DNA of 39,390 nt from Nitrospira sp. LK70 (GCA_011090425.1 PHGD01000028.1:1-39390), one strand, 5' to 3'; numbered from the stretch's first letter, positions 6,619-15,697 are shown. Made by a program: numbers and translations. The notes: generated by a model not told the origin, from the sequence alone.

Positions 6619-7528
6619 CGGCTGGCTCAAGGTAAGGCGTGTGCGCGAACCCTCGCTTCCTTTCTCCTGAGGGCTCCACGTTCAGCAGCACCCACCTCTC
6701 CGGCTGCGTCAGGATCTGTTGAACCAACCGAGTGTGGAGTGCATGCCCCGACCGATCCGCGACAATGTGACCGATGAAGGGTGCCCCCAAAAGGGACAAG
6801 TCACCGATCAGATCGAGAATCTTGTGGCGGACAAACTCGTCGTTGAATCGGAGGCCGGAATCATTGACGACCCCGTCATCCGACAACACAATGGTGTTGT
6901 CCAGGGTCCCGCCTTTGCCGAGTCCACGAGCCCACAATGCTTGGACTTCATACAGAAACCCGAATGTCCTGGCCTCGGCAATCTCATTCTCAAACGTGCT
7001 GACGGAGCAATCATACGTATAGGTCTGTGTCTTGATCAAAGGATGCTCATAGTGAATGGAGTACGTGACCCTCGGGGTAGAGGACGGTTCGATCCGAACG
7101 CGCTTCGATCCCTCGGCCACTTCAATCGGAGCCATAATTTTAAGAAACGGCTGTTTCCGCTCCTGCGGGACGAGGCCGACGGATTGAATCAGTCGGACAA
7201 ACGGCGCGGCGCTTCCGTCCATGACCGGAACTTCGCTTGCCGTTACATCGATGAAAACATTGTCAACATGAAGCCCGGACAACGCCGATAGAAGATGCTC
7301 AATGGTCTGAACGTGGAACCCATTGCCGCTGACGGCCGTGCACAATTCGGTCGGGACTCGATGTTCAATGGAGGCGGAAAGATAGGTATCGCCGTCTGTC
7401 TTACGATTGACAAAAACCACACCGGTGTCAGGAGGAGCAGGTCGAAGCGTGATCGACGCCGATTGGCCGGAGTGGAGTCCCACGCCTGAACAAGTTACTG
7501 CCGATGCCAGAGTTTGTTGGTTGCGCAC
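6599..7528 (-). CDS. lpxC: UDP-3-O-acyl-N-acetylglucosamine deacetylase
   Basis: A 309-residue zinc deacetylase catalysing the committed step of lipid A synthesis in the cytoplasm. The zinc ligands are seen as H78 (QTIEHLLSAL), H235 and D239 (FVRHKILDLIGD), and the catalytic-side His as H262 (GHALHTR). Motifs SGVGLHSG (14-21), MDGSAAPF (103-110) and ARTFGF (186-191) are typical. Start is GTG 7528 with GGGAGGG 5 nt upstream. It appears to be a single-gene unit here, far from other lpx genes; the upstream 600 bp are gene-free and AT-rich. Confidence 0.96.
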   Translation of the reverse strand: MRNQQTLASAVTCSGVGLHSGQSASITLRPAPPDTGVVFVNRKTDGDTYLSASIEHRVPTELCTAVSGNGFHVQTIEHLLSALSGLHVDNVFIDVTASEVPVMDGSAAPFVRLIQSVGLVPQERKQPFLKIMAPIEVAEGSKRVRIEPSSTPRVTYSIHYEHPLIKTQTYTYDCSVSTFENEIAEARTFGFLYEVQALWARGLGKGGTLDNTIVLSDDGVVNDSGLRFNDEFVRHKILDLIGDLSLLGAPFIGHIVADRSGHALHTRLVQQILTQPERWVLLNVEPSGERKRGFAHTPYLEPAVALQAS

Positions 7529-8150
7529 AAGCCCTCCCTCATATACATATATCCGGACAACTGCTTAAACACAGCCAGCCGCTCTTTAGCCAAGCAATCA
7601 GTGTGCCTAAGCATGACAATGATAACTATCTGATATTACGCTTAAATACGGCGAATAGGTAAAAATAGATCTGTCTCTTAAAAAGCACATCTGTGTTTTT
7701 CAAGAAAAGACTCCGCAAGAGAAATGTAGGTTCTCGTGACTTGAGCTGCACCAGAGCCATGGACGTGACACAGGGTACTGGGCGAACAGTATCAACAGTG
7801 CGGGAAGGCGAAGCGATCGGCCTCGACCCAGGAGGTTGGAGACTTGTGATCTTGTAGGTAAGAATAGACGTAAGTACAAACGACTATTTGAGCAGGACGT
7901 TGCCCATCGGACAAACCAGTGAGCGGAGCTGTGTCGCGGCGCTCAACCTGCTGGTCCCAGAAATGAATCCTTCCGAGCACCTGGAGATCCAACTCAAGCG
8001 ACTAACGCCACTGCCCGGATTGCCTTGTGCCGGATAACACTCTCATTGGGCGCAACACAACAGCGAGCACGACCGATAAGCGCCCCTGTTCCATCGTTCA
8101 TAACGACATGTCTGCAACCTTCTCGGGATTCGTCGTGAGTTCCAGCGGTG
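7529..8150. other. Gene-free divergent region between lpxC and sdhC
   Basis: About 620 bases without a convincing gene. The first 200 are notably AT-rich compared with the surroundings and contain possible leftward promoter boxes for lpxC (for example TTTAAG and TATCAT with 16 nt between, around 7618-7645 on the minus strand; weak). The 66-codon leftward frame at 7792-7992 has no ribosome binding site or recognisable family. No tRNA fold or riboswitch was recognised. A small RNA cannot be excluded. Confidence 0.35.
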
Positions 8151-8156
8151 TATAAT
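8151..8156 (+). promoter_or_regulatory. -10 box 8 nt before sdhC start (possible leaderless promoter)
   Basis: A perfect TATAAT is followed by only 8 nt (gctcacgg) before the ATG of sdhC. With usual initiation 6-8 nt after the -10, the mRNA would begin at or just before the start codon. No Shine-Dalgarno exists. The -35 region (near 8129) is poor, so the call rests on the -10 alone. Confidence 0.5.
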
Positions 8157-8164
8157 GCTCACGG

Positions 8165-8845
8165 ATGGCACGCCCGTCTAACCATTTCCGGTCCTCAGTC
8201 GGCAGTAAAGTCGTCATGGCTCTGAGCGGCCTGGGCCTCGTGATCTATGTTATTTTTCACATGTTGGGAAACTTTCAGGTGTTCGAAGGACCCCTTGCGC
8301 TCAATGCCTATGCGGCGCTTCTCCGAGACATGCCGATCCTCCTCTGGGCAGCTCGAATTGGGTTGCTGAGCCTTGCGGTCCTCCATGTCGTACTGGCGAT
8401 CCAGTTGACCTTGCGAAATCGCCGTGCTCGTCCGATCGCCTATGCGGTTCGCGAATATCGCCAGGCATCTTTTGCGTCCCGCACAATGGCCACCTCCGGT
8501 GTCGTGCTCTTGCTCTTCATCATAGTTCACCTGCTGCATTTGACGGTCGGCGTGATCGATCCTTCCTCTGTCGATCGTCTTGACGTCGAAGGACATCGCG
8601 ATGTTTATGGGAAGCTTGTCCATGCCTTTCAGAATCCCTTCATCGTGGCGTTCTACTTGGCGGGTCAGTTGGGGTTGGGTTTGCATCTGAGTCACGCCGT
8701 CACCAGCAGTTTCCAGACATTGGGGTTGGAACAGGCCGCATTCAACCGCCTCCTCAAGGCCGCTGGTCCCGGGGTTGCACTGCTGGTCGTTCTTGGCAAT
8801 GTCGCCATTATCCTGGCCGTCTTCTTGGGCATCGTACGCGGATGA
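8165..8845 (+). CDS. sdhC: Succinate dehydrogenase/fumarate reductase cytochrome b subunit (B-type)
   Basis: A 226-residue membrane protein with five hydrophobic helices (about 20-38, 58-80, 104-126, 150-172, 195-220). Conserved His residues in membrane helices ([29 protein letters not shown]) are candidate haem ligands. It matches the single-anchor diheme B-type family (Bacteroides/Wolinella style), not the E. coli SdhC/SdhD pair. It anchors SdhA/SdhB and passes electrons between [Fe-S] centres and quinone. The stop overlaps the sdhA start (ATGATGA). No Shine-Dalgarno; a TATAAT box lies 8 nt upstream. Confidence 0.92.
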   Translation: MARPSNHFRSSVGSKVVMALSGLGLVIYVIFHMLGNFQVFEGPLALNAYAALLRDMPILLWAARIGLLSLAVLHVVLAIQLTLRNRRARPIAYAVREYRQASFASRTMATSGVVLLLFIIVHLLHLTVGVIDPSSVDRLDVEGHRDVYGKLVHAFQNPFIVAFYLAGQLGLGLHLSHAVTSSFQTLGLEQAAFNRLLKAAGPGVALLVVLGNVAIILAVFLGIVRG

Positions 8846-10755
8846 TGACACTTGATCCGAAAATCCCTCCCGGCCCGCTGGAAACCAAATGGGATCGGCG
8901 ACGCTTCAGCGAAAAATTGGTGAGTCCGAATAACAAGCGGAAAATCACGGTGATCGTCGTCGGCACCGGCCTGGCGGGAGCCAGCGCGGCTTCGACCTTG
9001 GGACAGCTCGGTTATCAGGTGGAGTGCTTTTGTTTTCAGGATAGTCCTCGCCGCGCCCACAGCATTGCAGCGCAGGGCGGGATCAATGCAGCGAAAAACT
9101 ATCAGGATGATGGGGACAGTGTGGCCCGCCTTTTTTACGATACGATCAAGGGTGGAGACTTTCGTTCTCGAGAGGCGAATGTCTATCGGCTTGCCCAGGT
9201 CAGCGCGCAAATTATTGATCAATGTGTCGCGCTCGGTGTTCCCTTCGCCCGGGAATATGGCGGGCAGTTGGCGAATCGATCATTCGGGGGTGTCCAAGTC
9301 TCGCGGACGTTTTACTGTCGTGGACAGACCGGACAGCAGCTTCTCTTAGGTGCCTACTCGGCACTCTGCTGGCAGGTAGAGCGAGGACAGGTCACCATGC
9401 ACCCACGCACCGAGATGCTTGATCTCGTCACGGTCGACGGGAAGGCTCGCGGAATCGTGGCGCGCGATCTCGTCACGGGACGGCTGAGTATCCATACGGC
9501 CCATGCCGTGGTTCTTGCGACCGGCGGCTACAGCAATGTGTACTATCTGTCGACCAACGCGAGCGGCAGCAACGTGACGGCCACCTACCGCGTATGGAAG
9601 CAGGGTGCCGCATTTGCCAATCCTTGCTTTACGCAGATCCACCCTACCGCGATTCCACCGGGGGGCGCACATCAAGCCAAGTTGACCCTGATGTCCGAAT
9701 CGCTTCGCAACGACGGCCGACTGTGGGTACCGACGATGCGGGCGGATCACCGGTGTCCAGGCGACATTCCCGATGGAGAACGCGACTATTTCCTGGAACG
9801 CCGATACCCACGTTTCGGCAATCTCGTCCCACGAGATCTTGCATCCCGTGCTGTGAAAGCAGTGTGCGATGAAAGTCGTGGCGTCGGCCCGGGCGGTCAA
9901 GGTGTGTACCTGGATTTCTCCGATGTCATCGCCCAGCAGGGCAGTGATGTGATCCGCGAGCGCTATGGCAACCTCTTCGACATGTATCAGCGGATCACCG
10001 GAGAGGATGCCTACCACGCGCCCATGCGAATTTACCCAGCGCCGCACTATGCGATGGGAGGGCTCTGGGTGGATTACAATCTCATGAGTACCATTCCGGG
10101 ACTCTTCGTGATCGGCGAGGCGAACTTCGCCGATCACGGTGCCAATCGTCTCGGAGCCAGCTCGCTCATGCAGGGGCTTGCCGACGGCTACTTCATCTTA
10201 CCGTACACGATCGGTCATTATTTGGCGACGGCGAAGCTGACCCCTGTCGGTGAAGATCATCAGGAATCTCGCTCGGCGTTTCAGCGCGTGACGAGCAGGA
10301 TCAGCCGTCTTCTGAGCGTAAAAGGGCGTCGAACGGCTGCCTCGTTTCACCGGGAAGTCGGTCAGCTGTTGTGGAATCACTGTGGCATGTCTCGAAATGA
10401 GGAAGGCCTCACATCAGCGCTGACGTCGATCCCGGCGCTACGCGAAGAATTTTGGCGGGATGTCATGGTTCCGGGATCAGGAGCGGCCTTCAATCAAGAG
10501 TTGGAGTATGCGGGGCGAGTGGCGGACTATCTCGAATTCGCCGAGTTGCTCTGTCACGATGCATTGCATCGTGAAGAGTCATGCGGAGCGCACTTCCGAG
10601 AAGAGTATCAGACGGACGATGGCGAGCCACAACGTGATGACAGCCGCTTCTCGCACGTGGCTGCATGGGAGTACCGAGAAGACACATCGCCAGTCCTCCA
10701 CAAGGAGCCCCTGGCTTTCGAGTTTGTACAACCGACAACGAGAAGTTATCAATAA
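8842..10755 (+). CDS. sdhA: Succinate dehydrogenase/fumarate reductase flavoprotein subunit
   Basis: A 637-residue FAD subunit catalysing succinate/fumarate interconversion. The Rossmann nucleotide site is [14 protein letters not shown] (about 37-50), and the His for covalent FAD attachment is H73 in [10 protein letters not shown]. Substrate-site motifs include [19 protein letters not shown] and [18 protein letters not shown]. The start overlaps sdhC by 4 nt (ATG 8842 or 8845), so translation is coupled. In an organism using the reductive TCA cycle, as Nitrospira does, the same complex could run as fumarate reductase; direction cannot be told from sequence. Confidence 0.96.
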   Translation: MMTLDPKIPPGPLETKWDRRRFSEKLVSPNNKRKITVIVVGTGLAGASAASTLGQLGYQVECFCFQDSPRRAHSIAAQGGINAAKNYQDDGDSVARLFYDTIKGGDFRSREANVYRLAQVSAQIIDQCVALGVPFAREYGGQLANRSFGGVQVSRTFYCRGQTGQQLLLGAYSALCWQVERGQVTMHPRTEMLDLVTVDGKARGIVARDLVTGRLSIHTAHAVVLATGGYSNVYYLSTNASGSNVTATYRVWKQGAAFANPCFTQIHPTAIPPGGAHQAKLTLMSESLRNDGRLWVPTMRADHRCPGDIPDGERDYFLERRYPRFGNLVPRDLASRAVKAVCDESRGVGPGGQGVYLDFSDVIAQQGSDVIRERYGNLFDMYQRITGEDAYHAPMRIYPAPHYAMGGLWVDYNLMSTIPGLFVIGEANFADHGANRLGASSLMQGLADGYFILPYTIGHYLATAKLTPVGEDHQESRSAFQRVTSRISRLLSVKGRRTAASFHREVGQLLWNHCGMSRNEEGLTSALTSIPALREEFWRDVMVPGSGAAFNQELEYAGRVADYLEFAELLCHDALHREESCGAHFREEYQTDDGEPQRDDSRFSHVAAWEYREDTSPVLHKEPLAFEFVQPTTRSYQ

Positions 10756-10770
10756 TCAGCCGTCCCCACC

Positions 10771-11559
10771 ATGAAATTCACGTTGAACATTTGGCGGCAG
10801 AAGGGGCCGGACGAGCACGGCCGGTTTGTGTCCTATGAGGCTCGTGATGTGAGCTCCGGCACGTCGTTCCTGGAAATGCTCGACAGCGTGAATCAGGGAT
10901 TGATCGCCAAGGGTGAAGAGCCGGTGGCGTTCGAGCAGGATTGCCGCGAAGGTATTTGTGGAAGTTGCTCGCTGGTGATCAACGGCATCCCGCATGGCCC
11001 AGACCGCGGCATCACTACCTGTCAGTTGTACATGCGGCGGTTTCCCGACGGAGCCGTCATTACCATCGAGCCGTGGCGTGCACGAGCGTTTCCCATCATT
11101 AAGGATCTGGTGGTGGATCGCCGAGCGTTGGATCGAATCATGCAGGCCGGGGGATACATCTCCGTCCATACCGGTGGAGCGGTGGACGGGAACGTTCTAT
11201 TAATCAGTAAGGACCAGGCTGAGACCGCAATGGACGCAGCGTCTTGCATCGGTTGTGGAGCCTGTGTGGCTGCCTGCAAGAATGCCTCGCCTGCCTTGTT
11301 TGTGGGGGCCAAGGTGTCTCACTTGGAGCTTTTGCCGCAAGGGAAGCCCGAGCGTACCAATCGGGTGAAAGCGATGTTGGAAGCCGTGGATCGAGAAGGA
11401 TTCGGTTCTTGCGGCAATCAAAATGAGTGTGAAGCCGTCTGTCCGAAACGCATCAGCGTCCGTTTCATCGCCATTCTCAATCGCGAATATCTCCGAGCCG
11501 GAGTCGTCGAATCGGGTCTTCCCGCTGAACCGGAATCTCCCCATGCGGAGTCCACGTAG
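10771..11559 (+). CDS. sdhB: Succinate dehydrogenase/fumarate reductase iron-sulfur subunit
   Basis: A 262-residue electron-transfer subunit. The [2Fe-2S] ligands are C58, C63, C66 and C84 ([10 protein letters not shown]...TTC). The ferredoxin-type cluster Cys are C159, C162, C165, C169 ([12 protein letters not shown]) and C214, C220, C224 ([13 protein letters not shown]). This pattern provides one [4Fe-4S] and one [3Fe-4S]-type or related centre. It follows sdhA by 15 nt and completes the sdhCAB order used by B-type enzymes. No terminator was recognised downstream. Confidence 0.96.
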   Translation: MKFTLNIWRQKGPDEHGRFVSYEARDVSSGTSFLEMLDSVNQGLIAKGEEPVAFEQDCREGICGSCSLVINGIPHGPDRGITTCQLYMRRFPDGAVITIEPWRARAFPIIKDLVVDRRALDRIMQAGGYISVHTGGAVDGNVLLISKDQAETAMDAASCIGCGACVAACKNASPALFVGAKVSHLELLPQGKPERTNRVKAMLEAVDREGFGSCGNQNECEAVCPKRISVRFIAILNREYLRAGVVESGLPAEPESPHAEST

Positions 11560-11688
11560 CGGACAAGCCGACGGCGCGGTCTTCTCTCCTTTCGACTCGT
11601 AGCCAAGTGCGATGCCGGGCTTCGGTCGCCGACCTCTCCCTGATGTAAAAGGTAGATGGAGGCTGATTTGCATCGGATGGCAATCATC

Positions 11689-11716
11689 TTGACTGTGGGA
11701 GAAAGGCTTTTATAGT
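11689..11716 (+). promoter_or_regulatory. Sigma-70 promoter of the PilZ gene
   Basis: TTGACT (11689-11694) and TATAGT (11711-11716) are separated by 16 nt. The predicted transcript starts near 11723, about 43 nt before the ATG at 11766. This places the PilZ gene in its own transcription unit after sdhB. Confidence 0.65.
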
Positions 11717-11765
11717 GCGGTCATAGATTGGTTATGGCGCTGGATATGTGGGAGATGCTCATCGA

Positions 11766-12290
11766 ATGAGTCGCCAGGTGACTTGTCCGCGCTGTCACAA
11801 GCAGGGTGCATTGCGGGCATGGCCGCAGACCCCGAGAGAACTGGTTGCGGCGCTGATTTGGATTGTGCCGTTCCAGTGCCGACATTGCCGCCATCGTTTC
11901 CTCGCACGTCGCGTGAGCGCGTCGGGATCCTCTCACCCAATTGAGCGCCGGGAACACCTCCGTATCCCTGTTCGTCTGTGCCTGTCGTTCTCCGGGGGAA
12001 AAGTGAGGGGCGAGGGCACGGTGCTGGACCTCTCGTTGGGCGGGTGCATCATCAAGAGCGAGGCCCACGTGCGGGTCGACGATATTTTTTACCTGGAGAT
12101 CATTATTGCCGAAGATGAAGTTCCCGTCGAAGTAGCAGCCATGGTGCGGTCAGTGAGTGCGCGCGGTATCGCCTTTAAGTTTCTCCGTAAGGCCCAAGAG
12201 AACAAACGCCTTCTGACTTTCATCCAATCCCATTCAGGCTTCACCTCCAGTGTGCTCTCCAAGGCCGTCGAGCCGACGGTCACCGGCTAG
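11766..12290 (+). CDS. Zinc-ribbon PilZ-domain protein (probable c-di-GMP receptor)
   Basis: A 174-residue protein. Residues 6-48 carry two C-x-x-C pairs (CPRCHKQG and FQCRHCRHRF), a small zinc ribbon. Residues 60-160 are a PilZ domain with the c-di-GMP motif RREHLRIPVRL (R-x3-R) and D-L-S-L-G-G (D/N-x-S-x-x-G). Both motifs are intact, so ligand binding is likely. ATG 11766 follows GGGAGA by about 10 nt; a GTG at 11748 is an alternative. It has its own promoter and no flagellar or diguanylate cyclase neighbour. Output target unknown. Confidence 0.85.
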   Translation: MSRQVTCPRCHKQGALRAWPQTPRELVAALIWIVPFQCRHCRHRFLARRVSASGSSHPIERREHLRIPVRLCLSFSGGKVRGEGTVLDLSLGGCIIKSEAHVRVDDIFYLEIIIAEDEVPVEVAAMVRSVSARGIAFKFLRKAQENKRLLTFIQSHSGFTSSVLSKAVEPTVTG

Positions 12291-12305
12291 TGTCAGTCTG
12301 TTGGT

Positions 12306-12611
12306 CTAGGTGGGTGTCTCCCAGGCAGACGGCAGTGGGTATTCTGCGATCAAGCGGTCATGTTCGGCCATATCGTACGGCTCAATGGTCAGATCGTTTC
12401 GATCCATCGGTTCCGTGCAGGCGGAGGAGGAGAGCAGATCGATCAACGCTTGTGCCTTGTCTCTTGTCGAAAACCGGCAGAGCCCATGTTCGGGCATGCC
12501 TGACGACGGGTGCCAGAAAGCGAGGTCGATCGCACTGCCTTGATAGATGCCGAGGGTGCGGTGTCGTACTTGAAACCCACCAGGTTTAGGAATCGCCTGC
12601 TCCCGTGGCAT
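12306..12611 (-). CDS. Small hypothetical protein
   Basis: A 101-residue soluble protein with no family that I recognise. It has a central strand-rich part (GIYQGSAIDLAFWHPSSG, then HGLCRFSTRDKAQALIDLL) and an acidic C-terminus (IEPYDMAEHDRLIAEYPLP). No signal peptide or membrane helix. ATG 12611 is preceded by AAGAGGAC at 7 nt, a good ribosome binding site, which supports this strand over the competing plus-strand frames. It converges with the PilZ gene and diverges from lemA. Confidence 0.65.
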   Translation of the reverse strand: MPREQAIPKPGGFQVRHRTLGIYQGSAIDLAFWHPSSGMPEHGLCRFSTRDKAQALIDLLSSSACTEPMDRNDLTIEPYDMAEHDRLIAEYPLPSAWETPT

Positions 12612-12711
12612 AGGTCCTCTTGACCGACATATCTTAATGATTATGCCCATGGTAGCATGATCGCGAGATCTGGTGACACTGCGTTCTGCACGACTGCTGA
12701 AGGAGGAACTG

Positions 12712-13314
12712 ATGGGGCGTGATTGGCGGCAAAAGATGGTGATCAGCATAGCGATGATCGTCGTATTGTCTGTGTCCGGTTGCGGTTACAACGACCTTCA
12801 AGGCTTGGACGAAGATACGAAGGCTGCGTGGAGCGAAGTGATCAATCAATACCAGCGTCGTGCCGATCTCATTCCGAACCTTGTTGCGACGGTCAAGGGG
12901 TACGCAGCGCACGAAAAAGAGACCCTTGAGGGTGTTGTGAACGCCAGAGCCAAGGCGACAGGGATGCAGATGACGCCCGAGGTGCTCAAAGATCCAGCCG
13001 CATTCGAGACGTTTCAAAAGGCCCAAGCTGGTCTGACATCGGCGCTAGGCCGGCTGATCGCCATTGCCGAAAATTACCCCAACCTGAAAGCCGATCAAAA
13101 TTTCCGGGACCTCCAAAGCCAGCTGGAGGGGACGGAAAATCGGATCACGGTGGCGCGCAAGCGGTACATCGACCGAGTGGCGGAATACAACAAGATGGTC
13201 CGATTTTTCCCGACCAACCTCACAGCGAAGCTGCTGCTGCACCTGGAAGAGCGCCCCAACTTTACGGTCGCCGATGAGAAAGCCGTGGCAAAACCACCCG
13301 AAGTGAAGTTCTGA
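12712..13314 (+). CDS. lemA: LemA family lipoprotein
   Basis: A 200-residue LemA protein. An N-terminal hydrophobic stretch ends in the lipobox-like SVSGC (about residues 20-24), so it is probably a lipoprotein. The LemA core is clear: YNDLQGLDEDTKAAWSEV, QRRADLIPNLVATVKGYA, YPNLKADQNF, ENRITVARKRYID and YN. The fold is a helical bundle of unknown biochemical role. ATG 12712 has AAGGAGGA 6 nt upstream. It is followed by two TPM-domain genes, a frequent LemA-TPM arrangement that suggests a shared membrane-associated function. Confidence 0.93.
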   Translation: MGRDWRQKMVISIAMIVVLSVSGCGYNDLQGLDEDTKAAWSEVINQYQRRADLIPNLVATVKGYAAHEKETLEGVVNARAKATGMQMTPEVLKDPAAFETFQKAQAGLTSALGRLIAIAENYPNLKADQNFRDLQSQLEGTENRITVARKRYIDRVAEYNKMVRFFPTNLTAKLLLHLEERPNFTVADEKAVAKPPEVKF

Positions 13315-13348
13315 ATCGAGGTTGAGGTGAAGGTTGGAAGTACTCGGA

Positions 13349-14218
13349 ATGAGCCGCCTCCCGTCCTGCTGCTGCCTGGCAGCCGCAACCCTCCTCCTCA
13401 CCACATCTGCCGTTGCACTTGATGTTCCGCCGTTGACAGGGCGGATTGTCGATCTCGCCCATGTCTTGCCGAATTCCACGACTGAGTTGCTGACGGCGCA
13501 ACTGACGGCGCACGAAACTCAGTCGAGCAACCAAGTGGCTGTCCTGATAGTCCCCTCCCTCGAAGGCGAACCCCTCGAAGAATTCTCTCATCGTGTTGCG
13601 ACGACCTGGAAACTCGGTCAAAAAGGCACCGACAACGGCGTTCTGTTGCTCGTGGCAATGAAGGAACGAAAAGTTCGCATCGAAGTCGGATACGGATTAG
13701 AAGGAGTCTTGACCGACATTCGCTCGGCACACATCATCAGGAATGAAATTGTTCCTCGGTTTCGGGCCGGTGATATACCCGGTGGGGTGACTGGAGGCAT
13801 CAACGCGATCGTAAAAACCATTGAAGGAACCTATCAGGCGTCCGAGAAGGCAGTGCCTCGGGAGGGAAACGATATCATTGGGCAAGCCGTGGTTGCCGTC
13901 GTTGTCGGACTACTCGTTGGACTCCTGTTCATGAACCTCCATCGATTCATCGGACCGGTGGCTGGGGCAGGGATTACCACCCTGCTGGCACCCTGGTTGG
14001 TTCCGGCACTCGTGGCGAGCGGAATCACCCTGCTTCTCCTGCTGATAATCGGTGCCTCTGGTACCGGGGGGAGGAGAAGTCGGTCCCGCGGTATGGACGA
14101 TTGGGTTTGGTACAGTAGCCGCGGCGGAGGGTGGGGAGGCGGTTCATTTGGTGGTGGAGGTGGGTTCAGTGGTGGCGGAGGCGATTTCGGAGGAGGTGGG
14201 GCCAGTGGAAACTGGTAA
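13349..14218 (+). CDS. TPM-domain (YgcG-like) exported membrane protein with Gly-rich tail
   Basis: A 289-residue protein. Residues 1-24 are a signal peptide (LAAATLLLTTSAVALD). Residues 30-155 are a TPM domain (GRIVDLAHVLP, QVAVLIVPSLEG, TWKLGQKGTDNGVLLLVA, VRIEVGYGLEGVLTD). Two hydrophobic helices follow (about 180-225). The C-terminus is a glycine/serine-rich tail (SFGGGGGFSGGGGDFGGGGA) typical of YgcG-like proteins. ATG 13349 is chosen; TTG 13334 is an alternative. The Gly codons GGA GGA GGT also supply the Shine-Dalgarno of the next gene, which overlaps the end by 14 nt. Function unproven; some relatives have been linked to phosphatase-like activity. Confidence 0.88.
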   Translation: MSRLPSCCCLAAATLLLTTSAVALDVPPLTGRIVDLAHVLPNSTTELLTAQLTAHETQSSNQVAVLIVPSLEGEPLEEFSHRVATTWKLGQKGTDNGVLLLVAMKERKVRIEVGYGLEGVLTDIRSAHIIRNEIVPRFRAGDIPGGVTGGINAIVKTIEGTYQASEKAVPREGNDIIGQAVVAVVVGLLVGLLFMNLHRFIGPVAGAGITTLLAPWLVPALVASGITLLLLLIIGASGTGGRRSRSRGMDDWVWYSSRGGGWGGGSFGGGGGFSGGGGDFGGGGASGNW

Positions 14219-14867
14219 AGGGCTGCAACTCACGGCCGAGGAACGAGAGCGGATCAGGCTGGCCGTGCAGAACGCAGAACAACGCACGAATGCGGAGATC
14301 GTCCCCATGATCGTAAGCCGATCCGGGCTCTATCGCGATGCGCAACATCGCGCCGGATTAGCCCTCGCGCTGTCGGTACTTACGATCTTCCTGACCACAG
14401 AGCTTCTGTGGCTGCCATGGGGCTGGCATGCCTCCAATGCGGCTTGGCTGGTGCTTGCGACAATCCTGGCCTATGGTGGAGGAGTCCGGCTTGGCACCTT
14501 TGTCCCTATTATTCGCCTGCTCACATCGGCTGATCGGATGCAGGGCAAGGTGAAGCTCAAGGCTGAACGTGCCTTCACGCAGCATGCCATCTTCCAGACT
14601 CGTGAGCGTACCGGTGTGCTGATCATGGTGTCTCTCTTAGAGCATCAGGTCTACGTGCTTCCGGATCAATGGTTAGTTCAACGAGTCCCGATGGAACGGT
14701 GGTCCCAGGTCGCCCAAGCTGCTTTCGACCGATTGAAAACGGGCGATATCGCCGGCGGGTTGTGCCAGAGCATCGATACGTGCGGTATGCTCCTTGTCGA
14801 GGTTTGTCCTGGTCGTCCGGGCGACAATCCCGATGAATTGCCGAATGACCTGGTACAGGAACCGTGA
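14205..14867 (+). CDS. Second TPM-domain membrane protein
   Basis: A 220-residue protein from GTG 14205, which lies 6 nt after GGAGGAGGTG and inside the end of the preceding gene. It starts with a helix (LTAEERERIRLAVQNAEQ) leading into a TPM-like segment (TNAEIVPMIVSRSG). Two membrane helices follow (about 45-90). The second part of the TPM fold continues after them (KAERAFTQHAIFQTRERTGVLIMVSLLEHQVYVL). A longer frame opens at 14052 but has no ribosome binding site and shadows the Gly-rich tail. Together with lemA and the first TPM gene it forms a three-gene operon. Confidence 0.82.
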   Translation: METGKGLQLTAEERERIRLAVQNAEQRTNAEIVPMIVSRSGLYRDAQHRAGLALALSVLTIFLTTELLWLPWGWHASNAAWLVLATILAYGGGVRLGTFVPIIRLLTSADRMQGKVKLKAERAFTQHAIFQTRERTGVLIMVSLLEHQVYVLPDQWLVQRVPMERWSQVAQAAFDRLKTGDIAGGLCQSIDTCGMLLVEVCPGRPGDNPDELPNDLVQEP

Positions 14868-14966
14868 TGGGCCCTCTTCATATCTTGAGCACTCAATAAA
14901 ATATGGTTGCCGACCGATAGATAAGAGGTCGGGCGGGACTGATCGGCAGGGTCGATCTTTGTATGG

Positions 14967-14975
14967 TGAGATAAT
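14967..14975 (+). promoter_or_regulatory. Extended -10 promoter of the bactofilin gene
   Basis: TGA-GATAAT (14967-14975) is an extended -10 element with 5 of 6 matches in the hexamer; no good -35 is seen, as is usual for extended -10 promoters. It ends 23 nt before the ATG, leaving room for the AGGAGGGA ribosome binding site. Confidence 0.45.
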
Positions 14976-14998
14976 ACGGACAAGGAGGGAGCGTCATT

Positions 14999-15526
14999 AT
15001 GTGGAAGCAGGAAGATCGGGAAGGAGGAGAAGGAGAACGGGGAGAAGGAGAACAGACAGCAGGAGAACGGGCAAGGGAGCGGTGGGTGGAGGACAGGCGC
15101 AGCCCATCAAAGAACGGTCTGACCCTTCCGGACGAGGTCGCCTTCGTCGGCAAAGATGTCGAGTTCAAGGGCATCATCACCTATTCCGGTACAGTCAGGA
15201 TCGATGGATCCTTGGACGGAGAAATTCACACCGACGGTGGCCTACTCGTCGGCCCTGATGCGGTGCTCAAGGCCAAGATTACGGCTGGGACCGTGGTGTG
15301 TCACGGAAACATCACAGGTGATATCCAAGCGAAGAACCAAATTCTCCTCCGTGCTCCGGCCGTGGTTCAAGGCAGCCTGACCACACCGGTGCTTTCGATG
15401 GAAGAAGGGGTGCTGTTCAATGGAACGTTGGAGATGAAGCCCCAGGCCAAGGCCGAGGTGACAAGGGACGTGGGACCGCACGTCGGAACCATGACCCATC
15501 GGCCGCCTGTCCGACTTGCGGCATGA
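14999..15526 (+). CDS. Bactofilin-family cytoskeletal protein
   Basis: A 175-residue protein. Residues 1-40 are a highly charged, disordered tail with pentapeptide repeats (GEGER, GEGEQ, TAGER). Residues 48-150 are the bactofilin (DUF583) beta-helix with regular strands: FKGIITYSGTVRIDGSLDGEI, GDIQAKNQILLRA, VVQGSLTTPVLSMEEGVLFNG. Bactofilins polymerise without nucleotides and position envelope enzymes or polar structures. ATG 14999 has AAGGAGGGA 8 nt upstream. The next gene is murJ, a peptidoglycan precursor flippase, but it has its own promoter. Confidence 0.9.
   Translation: MWKQEDREGGEGERGEGEQTAGERARERWVEDRRSPSKNGLTLPDEVAFVGKDVEFKGIITYSGTVRIDGSLDGEIHTDGGLLVGPDAVLKAKITAGTVVCHGNITGDIQAKNQILLRAPAVVQGSLTTPVLSMEEGVLFNGTLEMKPQAKAEVTRDVGPHVGTMTHRPPVRLAA
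15026..15055 (+). repeat. 15-bp tandem repeat in bactofilin N-terminus
   Basis: Two almost identical purine-rich 15-bp units, GGAGAAGGAGAACGG and GGAGAAGGAGAACAG, are followed by a degenerate third copy to about 15070. Each unit encodes five residues and keeps the frame, so copy-number change would alter only tail length. Confidence 0.7.
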
Positions 15527-15660
15527 TGAGCGTTCAGAGCCTCTGGCACGAATCTCCAACACGCGCCAGGGGCCTGGTTCCGCAAGACCTCAACCTACCT
15601 GCTTTTCTGACTCCTTAAGCGCTCTGCTGTTAAGAAAATACCTAGAAATCTCAGGTTCGA

Positions 15661-15689
15661 TAGACGCCTTGCGATCGTTCCGCTAGAAT
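15661..15689 (+). promoter_or_regulatory. Promoter of murJ, likely leaderless
   Basis: TAGACG (15661-15666) and TAGAAT (15684-15689) with a 17-nt spacer match sigma-70 at 4/6 and 5/6. Only 8 nt separate the -10 from the murJ ATG at 15698, and no Shine-Dalgarno exists. The transcript would begin at or within about 2 nt of the start codon. Confidence 0.5.
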
Positions 15690-15697
15690 CCGGGTCC

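Noticed and set aside
7792..7992. 66-codon leftward frame in the lpxC-sdhC gap
   Set aside because: No ribosome binding site, no domain pattern that I recognise, and low-complexity context; likely chance.
9346..10137. 263-codon frame opposite sdhA
   Set aside because: Antisense shadow of a well-supported sdhA with all motifs intact.
14052..14204. Earlier start of the second TPM gene
   Set aside because: The extension overlaps the Gly-rich coding tail in another frame and has no ribosome binding site; GTG 14205 has an excellent one.
14480..14500. Sigma-54 promoter-like TGGCAC sequences
   Set aside because: The few TGGCAC occurrences lie in coding regions and lack TTGC at the required spacing.
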